From the NCBI GenBank assembly GCA_964354135.1, contig CAYGZA010000386.1:1-5507 (forward strand): 5,507 nucleotides of DNA. Reading direction: 5' to 3'. Source of the stretch: CAYGZA01 sp964354135 (GTDB lineage Bacteria; Planctomycetota; Planctomycetia; Pirellulales; Thermoguttaceae). Below, one piece after another: positions 1 to 5,158 of this stretch (position 1 is its first letter; the number at the start of each line of letters is the position of its first letter). A program made the position numbers and the translations under genes. The notes below the pieces were generated by a model. It ran no database searches, was not told the origin of the DNA, and was given only the letters and a program-made list of their open reading frames with translations.

Positions 1-822
1 GCCGACGGCTGCCTGGCCGATCAGCTTTTCGGCCAAGGCTGGGCCCACCAGGTCGGGCTTGGGTACGTCTATCCCGAGGACAAGGTCCGCTCGGCCCTCC
101 AGGCGATCTGGAAATACTGCTGGGCCCCGGACGTTGGCCCGCAGAACAAGGCCCATCCGCCGCAGCGGTGGTTTGCCCGGCCGGGCGAGGCAGGCCTGTT
201 CACCTGCACGTGGCCGAAGTCGAAGCACCTCGGGCCCGAGTCGGTCCTCTACCGCGACGAGGTGTGGACCGGCATCGAATACCAGGTCGCCGGCAACATG
301 GTATGGGATGGGATGCTCACCGAGGCCCTGGCCGTTTGCCGCGGCGTCCACGAGCGGTATCACCCGGCAAAGCACAACCCCTGGAACGAGATCGAGTGCG
401 GCGACCACTATTCCCGGGCGATGGCAAGCCACGGGGTGTTCTTGGCCCTGTGCGGGTTCGAGTACCACGGGCCGAAGGGCCATCTCGGTTTCGCCCCGCG
501 GATTTCGCCGGACGATTTCCGGGCGGCCTTCACGTCGGCGGAAGGTTGGGGTACGATCAGTCAGCGGCGAGGCTCAGACCGGGTCGCCCCTAACGCAGTG
601 AGCATTTGGCAGCGCAATCGCATCGACGTGAAGTGGGGCACGTTGACCGTCAAGACGTTGGCCTTCCAGATGCCAGAGGATGCCAAAGTCGGCCAGATTG
701 CGGTCACTGTCGCCGGCAAGCAGGTCCCCGCGGAAGCCATACAAGACGGCCGCCGGGTGATGATCACGTTGGCCGAGCGGAAGACCATCGCCCAGGGTGA
801 ATCCATCGAGGTGAGAATGTGA
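1..822 (+). CDS. GH116 family glycosidase (GBA2-like), C-terminal part
   Basis: The frame is open from base 1 to a TGA at 820-822, giving the last 273 residues; the start lies outside the window. The fragment follows the end of the GH116 catalytic (alpha/alpha)6 barrel as known from human GBA2 and Thermoanaerobacterium TxGH116. ADQLFGQ at visible residues 6-12 matches the family MSDQ.AGQ segment, DEVWTGIEY at 86-94 matches DEVW.G..Y, and NEIECGDHYSR at 129-139 carries a Glu and an Arg nine residues apart, the spacing I recall for the substrate-binding Glu777/Arg786 of TxGH116. Both catalytic residues (nucleophile Glu and the TYD acid/base Asp) should lie upstream and cannot be checked. After about residue 165 there is a tail of roughly 100 residues that looks beta-rich, possibly a small C-terminal beta-domain. 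Family members hydrolyse beta-glucosides or related beta-glycosides; the substrate here is unknown. It is followed on the same strand by GH172, 139 bases downstream. Confidence 0.9.
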   Translation, partial: ADGCLADQLFGQGWAHQVGLGYVYPEDKVRSALQAIWKYCWAPDVGPQNKAHPPQRWFARPGEAGLFTCTWPKSKHLGPESVLYRDEVWTGIEYQVAGNMVWDGMLTEALAVCRGVHERYHPAKHNPWNEIECGDHYSRAMASHGVFLALCGFEYHGPKGHLGFAPRISPDDFRAAFTSAEGWGTISQRRGSDRVAPNAVSIWQRNRIDVKWGTLTVKTLAFQMPEDAKVGQIAVTVAGKQVPAEAIQDGRRVMITLAERKTIAQGESIEVRM

Positions 823-851
823 GATCATGAGATCGTGAGAATGTGAGAACC
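812..851 (+). repeat. Octamer-period TGAGA repeat across the GH116 stop
   Basis: TGAGA occurs at 812, 820, 828, 836 and 844, exactly every 8 bases, each followed by three variable bases. Copies one and four are identical, which makes a 14-base direct repeat (811-824 and 835-848). The second copy supplies the TGA stop codon of the GH116 gene. The function is unknown; it could be a slippage-derived repeat or part of an intergenic repeat element. Confidence 0.8.
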
Positions 852-853
852 GC

Positions 854-876
854 GTAGCGGGCGGGCTTGCCCGCCG
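854..876 (+). repeat. REP-like hairpin with 5' GTAG
   Basis: GTAG at 854-857 is followed after two bases by a stem GGCGGG (860-865), loop CTTG and CCCGCC (870-875). A tetranucleotide GTAG next to a GC-rich stem is the classical layout of REP sequences recognised by RAYT transposases, and such a transposase is encoded at 3294-3860. It lies in the GH116-GH172 intergenic region. No T-run follows, so it is not a standard intrinsic terminator, although it could stabilise a transcript end. Confidence 0.6.
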
Positions 877-889
877 TTGGTCGGATTGG

Positions 890-926
890 AGAGACTTCCG
901 AAGTCTTGAAGACTTCGGAAGTCTCT
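890..926. repeat. Perfect 18-bp inverted repeat, one-base loop
   Basis: Bases 890-907 (AGAGACTTCCGAAGTCTT) are exactly reverse-complementary to 909-926, separated by a single G. Each arm is itself a near-palindrome: AGACTT, three bases, AAGTCT. The structure can therefore form either one long hairpin or two small ones (a cruciform-like pair). There is no T-run after it, so intrinsic termination is not clearly supported. It lies 36 bases before the GH172 start and 23 bases before its ribosome-binding site, so it could be an operator, a processing site or a dispersed repeat copy. Confidence 0.85.
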
Positions 927-948
927 GGACATGGGGCACATTGTGGAC

Positions 949-954
949 AGGAGG
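949..954 (+). promoter_or_regulatory. Ribosome-binding site of the GH172 gene
   Basis: A perfect AGGAGG lies seven bases before the ATG at 962. It decides the start: an in-frame TTG at 941 lies upstream of the Shine-Dalgarno sequence and would place the site inside the coding region. Confidence 0.85.
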
Positions 955-961
955 GAGAACC

Positions 962-3007
962 ATGAGCGGTTTCGCGCGTGTCGTGAGGATGGGCCTGGAG
1001 GTCGTGGCGGCGGCGGCGATCGTGGCGGGGCTCTGCCAGCTCGTCCACGCCGAAGAAACACTTTCGTATGCCGACCTCGTTAAGCAGCTCAACAGCCTGG
1101 AGCGGTTGGCAGTGCTGCCGGCTCCAGGAGAGACCTGCGCCCAGTGGTCCAGCTACGACCGGGAAAGCAAGTACGACGAAGCGTCGGGCAAGTACGTCAA
1201 GTGGGACGCCAACGGCGACGGCGAGGGCATCATCCGCCGCGAGGGCAACCTGTCGGTTTTCGCCGAGATGGAAGGGCCGGGCTGCATCTTCCGCATCTGG
1301 TCGGCACTACCGGAGGCCGGCCGCGTGAAGATCTATCTGGACGGCAGCGAAACGCCGGTCGTGGACATGCCGTTTAAGGACTACTTCGATGGCAAGCACG
1401 AGCCGTTCAATTACCCCCAGCTCTCGTACCGGCTGGAGGACGTGGGCTCGCGCGGGCAGAACCTCTACTTCCCGATCCCGTACCAGAAGTCGTGCAAGAT
1501 CGTGGCCGAGGACAAGTGGGGCGCGTATTTCCATTTCAACTACGTGACGTATCCCAAGGGGACGAAGGTTCCGACGTTCAGCCCGGAACTGGTCAAGGAG
1601 AACGCGGCGGTGCTGAAGGAAGTGAACGACTACTTCGCCGAGCGGATGGGGACCGACCCGGCCGGGAAGCGGCAAGGGGAGGAAGTGGTCCGCAACACGG
1701 CGACCGTCGGCGCCGGGCAGACCGTCCGAATCGCTCAACTGACCGGGCCGCGGGCGATCACGGCAATCCGCGGCGACATGTCGTTCAAGGACCGCGAGGA
1801 CGAGATGGCCGCCCTGCGGAAGCTCGCGCTACGGATCACCTGGGACGGCGCGGAGGAGCCGGCCGTGTGGTGCCCGCTGGGCGACTTTTTCGGCACCGCC
1901 CCGGGCGTGAACAAGTACAAGTCGCTCCCCACCGGGATGACCGATGAAGGCGCCTATGCCTTGTGGTACATGCCCTTTGCCAAGAGCGCGGTCGTTGAGC
2001 TGGCAAGCGACGACCAGACCGAGCGCAAGGTGGCGTTTGAGATCAGTCATGCCCCGCTCTCACGGCCTTTCAGCGAGCTTGGGCATTTCCACTGCAAGTG
2101 GCACCGCGACATCTTTCCCTTGAGCAAGGACCGCTGGCCCGACTGGGTCATGGTGCGCTCGGAAGGGCGCGGACGCTTCTGCGGCGTGATGCTCCACGTG
2201 TGGAACCCGCGGGGCGGCTGGTGGGGCGAGGGGGATGAAAAGTTCTTTGTCGACGGCGAGAAGTTCCCCTCGACGATCGGGACCGGCTCGGAGGATTATT
2301 TCGGGTACGCCTGGGGCGACCCGCACCTGTTCCAAAAGCCGTTCCATTGCCAGACCATGACCCAAAACAACGCCGGGCACCAGTCGGTGCTCCGCTGGCA
2401 CATTGTGGATAACGTCCCCTTCCAGAAGTCGTTCGAGGGGTGCATCGAGAAGTACTTCCCGAACTCCAACGGCACGCTCTTCGCCTCCACGGTCGCGTGG
2501 TATCTCGCCCCGGGCGGCGCGGACCCGATCAAGCCGGCCCCGGTCGACGAGCGGCACGGCTATTACGCCAAACCGCCGGTCACCGCGGGCGGGTTCAAGG
2601 TGGTCGGCACGCCGCCGGGCGACGTTAAGACCCAGGATATGCGCGGCTACGGCGACGGCCGGTGGCGCAATAACGATCAACTCTGGTGGACCGATGCCAA
2701 GCCGAACGACAAGCTCGAGTTGATCTTCCGGGTCAAGAAGACCGGGAAGTACGAAGTGAAGGCGGTCATGACCAAGGCCGTCGACTACGGCATCGTGCAG
2801 CTATCGATCGACGGCAAGACGGCCGGCGAGCCCGTGGACCTTTTCAACGACGGCGTGATCCCGACCGACCCGCCGGTCCCCTTGGGCACCCACGAGCTGA
2901 CCGCGGGAGAGCACAAGCTCACGGTGGAGATCGTCGGGGCCAATGAGAAGGCGGTCAAGGGGTACATGTTCGGGCTGGATTACTTGATCTTTGAGGAGCA
3001 GAAGTAG
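962..3007 (+). CDS. Secreted GH172 (DUF2961) glycoside hydrolase with C-terminal accessory domain
   Basis: The protein has 681 residues, starting at ATG 962 after a strong AGGAGG. Residues 1-30 form a signal peptide: Arg6/Arg9, a hydrophobic stretch from about 14 to 28, then likely cleavage at VHA|EE; Leu before Cys25 argues against a lipoprotein. The main domain, roughly 40-530, has the DUF2961 hallmark GTGSEDYFGYAWG. Known GH172 enzymes are double-jelly-roll, capsid-like folds acting on fructo- or arabinofuranosyl bonds (difructose dianhydride hydrolysis, D-arabinofuranosidase). Glu423 (WWGEGDE) and Glu444 (GSEDYF) are 21 residues apart, the spacing I recall for catalytic Glu270/Glu291 of the bifidobacterial enzyme, so the active site looks intact. 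Residues about 543-681 form an extra domain rich in beta-strand patterns, ending in GYMFGLDYLIF, resembling sugar-binding beta-sandwich modules. Its TAG stop is shared with the left end of the mobile island. The exact substrate is unknown; export to periplasm or outside is inferred. Confidence 0.9.
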   Translation: MSGFARVVRMGLEVVAAAAIVAGLCQLVHAEETLSYADLVKQLNSLERLAVLPAPGETCAQWSSYDRESKYDEASGKYVKWDANGDGEGIIRREGNLSVFAEMEGPGCIFRIWSALPEAGRVKIYLDGSETPVVDMPFKDYFDGKHEPFNYPQLSYRLEDVGSRGQNLYFPIPYQKSCKIVAEDKWGAYFHFNYVTYPKGTKVPTFSPELVKENAAVLKEVNDYFAERMGTDPAGKRQGEEVVRNTATVGAGQTVRIAQLTGPRAITAIRGDMSFKDREDEMAALRKLALRITWDGAEEPAVWCPLGDFFGTAPGVNKYKSLPTGMTDEGAYALWYMPFAKSAVVELASDDQTERKVAFEISHAPLSRPFSELGHFHCKWHRDIFPLSKDRWPDWVMVRSEGRGRFCGVMLHVWNPRGGWWGEGDEKFFVDGEKFPSTIGTGSEDYFGYAWGDPHLFQKPFHCQTMTQNNAGHQSVLRWHIVDNVPFQKSFEGCIEKYFPNSNGTLFASTVAWYLAPGGADPIKPAPVDERHGYYAKPPVTAGGFKVVGTPPGDVKTQDMRGYGDGRWRNNDQLWWTDAKPNDKLELIFRVKKTGKYEVKAVMTKAVDYGIVQLSIDGKTAGEPVDLFNDGVIPTDPPVPLGTHELTAGEHKLTVEIVGANEKAVKGYMFGLDYLIFEEQK

Positions 3008-3023
3008 GTTATGCTTCAGCATA
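3004..3023 (+). repeat. Outer inverted repeat, left copy (GTAG hairpin)
   Basis: The 20-base sequence GTAGGTTATGCTTCAGCATA is identical to the reverse complement of 3973-3992. GTAG is followed by a small hairpin with stem TATGCT (3010-3015), loop TC and AGCATA (3018-3023); one mismatch at 3009/3024 interrupts the longer stem seen in the right copy. Bases 3005-3007 are also the stop codon of the GH172 gene. The assembly gap begins two bases after this hairpin. Confidence 0.85.
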
Positions 3024-3025
3024 TC

Positions 3026-3125
3026 NNNNNNNNNNNNNNNNNNNNNNNNNNNNNNNNNNNNNNNNNNNNNNNNNNNNNNNNNNNNNNNNNNNNNNNNNNN
3101 NNNNNNNNNNNNNNNNNNNNNNNNN
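3026..3125. other. Assembly gap (100 N)
   Basis: There are exactly 100 N, the conventional placeholder for a gap of unknown length. It runs directly into a 20-bp tandem array, so the array itself probably broke the assembly and its true copy number is unknown. Any reading frame translated across it is meaningless. Confidence 0.95.
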
Positions 3126-3200
3126 GCGCTCGGCGCGGGTCAGGCGCGCTCGGCGCGGGTCAGGCGCGCTCGGCGCGGGTCAGGCGCGCTCGGCGCGGGT
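3126..3200 (+). repeat. 20-bp tandem repeat array, 3.75 visible copies
   Basis: The unit GCGCTCGGCGCGGGTCAGGC repeats without change from the gap edge to 3200, where the last partial copy runs straight into the inner-left hairpin. The first 15 bases of each unit are the 5' half of that hairpin element (GCGCTCGGCGCGGGT), so the array is a multiplied half-REP. There are no spacers, so it is not a CRISPR array. More copies are likely inside the gap. Confidence 0.9.
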
Positions 3201-3214
3201 TTCCAGACCCCGCC
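3185..3214 (+). repeat. Inner REP-like inverted repeat, left copy
   Basis: These 30 bases match the reverse complement of 3906-3935 at 28 positions; the two differences both lie in the hairpin loop. The hairpin pairs GGCG (3192-3195) plus GGGT (3197-3200) with ACCC plus CGCC (3207-3214), leaving one bulged C and a six-base loop. GCTC (3188-3191) sits directly at the 5' foot of the stem, the place of the guide tetranucleotide in REP and IS200/IS605 ends. Confidence 0.85.
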
Positions 3215-3293
3215 GTGCCGTGGACCGCAGGTCCCCCGACCTCGCGTGCCATGCGTGCTGCATCCAACCAGTTGCGAGTGAGTCGGCTACCCA

Positions 3294-3860
3294 ATGGAAC
3301 GGTATCGCTTCCACTCCGATGGTGCGGTGTTCTTCCTCACCTTCAGTGTGGTCGAGTGGCTGCCGGTGTTCGTCTCGGAGAGTGCCTGCAAGATCGTCAC
3401 GGAGAGTCTGAATTCCTGCCACCGCAACAAAGGACTCCGGACCAACGCGTACGTCATTATGCCGACGCACATGCACGCGATCATGTTTCACGCGACCTTG
3501 GACGCGAACTCGCTCGAGAACACGCTTACCGACTTTCGCAAGTTCACGGGCCGACAACTGGCGGACTTCTGTGAGCGGAACATGCCGGCGTGCTTCGCAC
3601 GGACCCTCCGAGAGGCGGCGGGGTCGGGAGAGCTGCACCGCACGCCCGACCGGGAGCGCCGCTTCTGGCAACCGACGCGGCATCCCGAGCAATTGGAGAC
3701 GGAGTCGTTCTGGAAGGTGAAACTCGACTACCTCCATGAAAACCCATGCCGCAAGGGCCTGGTGAGTTGCGCCGATCACTGGCGTTTCTCATCCGCCGCC
3801 TGTTGGCTGGCCGACGGCAAAGGCAGCCAGGATGTTATTCTGAGCGTGATCGACTGGTGA
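3294..3860 (+). CDS. REP-associated tyrosine transposase (RAYT, Y1/HUH family)
   Basis: The protein has 188 residues, a complete length for this family. The ATG at 3294 is the first one after an in-frame TGA at 3279-3281; no clear Shine-Dalgarno sequence is seen, suggesting weak translation. The HUH metal-binding motif is in VIMPTHMHAIM (His59 and His61), and the probable catalytic tyrosine is Tyr146 in KLDYLHENPCRKGLV, the typical RAYT motif; RFWQ (123-126) and HWRFSSA (162-168) also fit. Such enzymes nick single-stranded DNA at hairpins with a guide tetranucleotide, forming a 5'-phosphotyrosine, and are linked to spread of REP/REPIN sequences. Key residues are present and the frame is unbroken, so it may be active. 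It is flanked on both sides by inverted hairpins of matching sequence, which are its likely substrates. Closely related IS200/IS605 TnpA is shorter and lacks this sequence pattern. Confidence 0.92.
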   Translation: MERYRFHSDGAVFFLTFSVVEWLPVFVSESACKIVTESLNSCHRNKGLRTNAYVIMPTHMHAIMFHATLDANSLENTLTDFRKFTGRQLADFCERNMPACFARTLREAAGSGELHRTPDRERRFWQPTRHPEQLETESFWKVKLDYLHENPCRKGLVSCADHWRFSSAACWLADGKGSQDVILSVIDW

Positions 3861-3905
3861 ACCGATAATGCGTAGGATGAGGGGTGAGACAGGGAGACCA
3901 ATTGC

Positions 3906-3935
3906 GGCGGGGTCAGGAGACCCGCGCCGAGCGCG
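3906..3935 (-). repeat. Inner REP-like inverted repeat, right copy
   Basis: This is the reverse-complement partner of 3185-3214 (28 of 30 bases). The hairpin covers 3906-3928: GGCGGGGT, loop CAGGAG, then ACCC, one bulged G and CGCC. On the minus strand the stem is preceded by GCTC, as in the left copy. It lies 45 bases after the transposase stop codon, so it could also act as a 3' hairpin for that transcript. Confidence 0.85.
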
Positions 3936-3972
3936 ATTTGGACGGACAGACAGGTGCGTCGTGGCGTCTCGT

Positions 3973-3992
3973 TATGCTGAAGCATAACCTAC
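3973..3992 (-). repeat. Outer inverted repeat, right copy (GTAG hairpin)
   Basis: This is the exact reverse complement of 3004-3023. Here the palindrome is perfect and slightly longer: GTTATGCT (3971-3978), loop GA, AGCATAAC (3981-3988). CTAC at 3989-3992 is GTAG on the minus strand at the 5' foot of the stem. It ends 37 bases before the DUF4380 start. Confidence 0.85.
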
Positions 3993-4005
3993 GTTGTTGA
4001 ACAAC
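3993..4005. promoter_or_regulatory. Short palindrome before the DUF4380 gene
   Basis: GTTGTT, a central G, then AACAAC form a 6-bp perfect dyad 24 bases upstream of the DUF4380 start and 9 bases before its Shine-Dalgarno sequence. It could be a small operator or a weak hairpin, but a dyad this short may also be chance. No convincing -35/-10 promoter pair is visible around it. Confidence 0.3.
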
Positions 4006-4014
4006 TCGTACCGT

Positions 4015-4020
4015 AGGAGG
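4015..4020 (+). promoter_or_regulatory. Ribosome-binding site of the DUF4380 gene
   Basis: AGGAGG lies nine bases before ATG 4030. A nearer ATG at 4023 is only two bases away and in another frame, so 4030 is the supported start; the signal peptide begins there. Confidence 0.8.
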
Positions 4021-4029
4021 TAATGAAGC

Positions 4030-5070
4030 ATGCGCGTTTTCAGTCTCAGACTAGCTACCTCGTTGCTCGTGTTTCTTCTGGGAGTGTTATGGGCCTCTCT
4101 TTTTGCCGCAGAACGGGGGACGAAGATGGAAAAAGTCGCTTATGGGGGCTGGCCGAACTCGATTCGTATGTCGAACGGGGCCGTGGAGCTGGTCGCGACC
4201 ACCGACGTGGGCCCGCGCGTCATCCGGTTCGGTCTTGTCGGTAAGGACAACGAGTTCTTCGAAGACCCGGAGCAGTTGGGAAAGACCAATTCCAGCGAGT
4301 GGCTGGCCTTCGGCGGACACCGTCTCTGGCTCGCCCCGGAGGCCAAGCCCCGTTCCTACTTTCCCGACAGCCAGCCCGTGAAGGCCGTTCAGCAGGGCAA
4401 CTCCTTGCGGCTGATCCAGCCCGTCGAGGGCACCAACGGCGTGCAAAAGGAGATGGAAATCACCCTGGCACCCAAGGGGGCGCATGTGACCGTGGTCCAC
4501 AGGCTGACGAATCACAATCTGTGGGACATCGAAGTCGCCCCTTGGACCCTGACGGTCATGGCACCGAAGGGGAAGGCCATCTTCCCGCAGGAGCCCTATT
4601 CCCCGCACCCGGACATCCCGGACTTCGCGGGTCAGGTCATCGACAAGAAGTTCTATCTGCCCACGCGGACCCTCGTGCTCTGGTCCTATACGAACTTGCA
4701 GGACCCGCGGTGGGCGTTCACGAGCAAGTACCTCATCCTCAAGCAGGACCCGGCAGCCACCAAGCCCCTGAAGATCGGGATGAGCAATCAGCAGAACTGG
4801 GGCGCCTACCTGCGCGACGGACATCTGTTCGTCAAGAAGGTCGTTTACCAGCAGGGAGCCACGTATCCGGACCACGGCTGCAACTTTGAGACGTTCACCA
4901 ATGCCGCCATGCTGGAGCTGGAAAGCCTGGGCCCGTTGGCCAAGCTGCCGCCGGGCGGCTCGGTCGCTCACCGGGAAGACTGGTACCTCTTCGACGGAGT
5001 GACTGCCGACGATACGGACGCCAGCATCGACGCGGCCGTACTGCCGAAGGTCCGGTCGGTGATGAAGTAG
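4030..5070 (+). CDS. Secreted DUF4380 protein, mutarotase-like fold probable
   Basis: The protein has 346 residues with a good Shine-Dalgarno sequence. Residues 1-27 are a signal peptide: Arg2 and Arg7, a long hydrophobic core LLVFLLGVLWASLF, likely cleavage at FAA|E. The mature part matches my memory of DUF4380: YGGWPNSIRMSNGAVELV then TTDVGPRVIRFG near residues 38-68, FGGHRLWLAPE around 95-105, and the late NFETFTNAAMLELESLGPL segment before a LPPGGSVAHREDWYLFDG stretch. The family is linked to galactose-mutarotase-like beta-sandwich folds, which bind or epimerise sugars; whether this protein is catalytic is unknown. Between glycosidases and a sugar-type symporter, a sugar-handling role outside the cytoplasm is the reasonable inference. 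Its upstream region was probably replaced by the mobile island, so it may have lost or gained a promoter. A GTAG hairpin follows 13 bases after the stop codon. Confidence 0.82.
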   Translation: MRVFSLRLATSLLVFLLGVLWASLFAAERGTKMEKVAYGGWPNSIRMSNGAVELVATTDVGPRVIRFGLVGKDNEFFEDPEQLGKTNSSEWLAFGGHRLWLAPEAKPRSYFPDSQPVKAVQQGNSLRLIQPVEGTNGVQKEMEITLAPKGAHVTVVHRLTNHNLWDIEVAPWTLTVMAPKGKAIFPQEPYSPHPDIPDFAGQVIDKKFYLPTRTLVLWSYTNLQDPRWAFTSKYLILKQDPAATKPLKIGMSNQQNWGAYLRDGHLFVKKVVYQQGATYPDHGCNFETFTNAAMLELESLGPLAKLPPGGSVAHREDWYLFDGVTADDTDASIDAAVLPKVRSVMK

Positions 5071-5083
5071 GGTCCCTGGTAAA

Positions 5084-5128
5084 GCGGCCAAAGCCCAGGG
5101 GTTGCAGCCCCTGGGCTTTCCGCCCTAC
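5084..5128 (-). repeat. Long hairpin with GTAG on the minus strand
   Basis: AAAGCCCAGGGG (5090-5101) pairs perfectly with CCCCTGGGCTTT (5108-5119) around a six-base loop. GCGG (5084-5087) and CCGC (5120-5123) extend the stem past a two-base bulge, giving 16 bp in all. CTAC at 5125-5128 is GTAG on the minus strand, one base from the stem foot, the layout of a REP element. It lies between the DUF4380 and symporter genes. There is no T-run on the + side, so it is a poor intrinsic terminator, but could still attenuate or protect transcript ends. Confidence 0.8.
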
Positions 5129-5158
5129 AACTCTCAATCCCATGATCAGGTCACGAAC

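Larger units (their letters stand above)
3004..3992 (+). mobile_element. RAYT transposase island with nested inverted hairpins
   Basis: The island is bounded by the perfect 20-base inverted pair 3004-3023 / 3973-3992, GTAG on the outer side of each. Inside are a gap of unknown true length, a 20-bp tandem array, a second inverted pair (3185-3214 / 3906-3935), and one intact HUH/Y1 transposase gene. Flanking bases show no target-site duplication, as expected for IS200/IS605-type single-strand mechanisms. It separates two genes that would otherwise be about 37 bases apart on the same strand. The outer limits are inferred from the repeats and flanking genes; the true unit could instead be the inner pair (3185-3935) inserted in an older repeat pair. 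Confidence 0.65.

Noticed and set aside
1..30. ADQLFGQ segment as the site of the GH116 catalytic acid/base
   Set aside because: By recall of GBA2 and TxGH116, the acid/base Asp sits in a TYD motif upstream of this segment, so neither catalytic residue is in the window.
941..961. Upstream TTG start for the GH172 gene
   Set aside because: The perfect AGGAGG lies after this TTG and seven bases before ATG 962, which also gives a normal signal peptide.
2060..2680. 206-residue open frame on the minus strand inside the GH172 gene
   Set aside because: It is an antisense shadow of a well-supported gene, with no start signal or motif.
3126..3200. Possible CRISPR array
   Set aside because: The 20-bp units abut directly with no spacers, and no cas gene is present.
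3229..3242. Small hairpin AGGTC-CCCC-GACCT before the transposase
   Set aside because: It has only five base pairs, no partner copy elsewhere in the window and no flanking tetranucleotide signal, so chance is sufficient.
2991..3574. Two + strand open frames running through the N stretch
   Set aside because: They are translated across 100 unknown bases and a tandem repeat, so they are artefacts.
3180..3779. 199-residue open frame on the minus strand opposite the transposase
   Set aside because: It has no family resemblance and starts or ends in hairpin and repeat sequence, whereas the + frame has complete HUH and tyrosine motifs.
4087..5091. 334-residue open frame on the minus strand opposite the DUF4380 gene
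   Set aside because: It covers nearly the whole DUF4380 gene, has no recognisable motif, and long antisense frames are expected in high-GC coding DNA. The + frame has a signal peptide, a ribosome-binding site and family motifs.
5084..5128. Rho-independent terminator
   Set aside because: The stem is strong but is followed by CCGCCCTACAA rather than a T-run, so it is better listed as a hairpin repeat.
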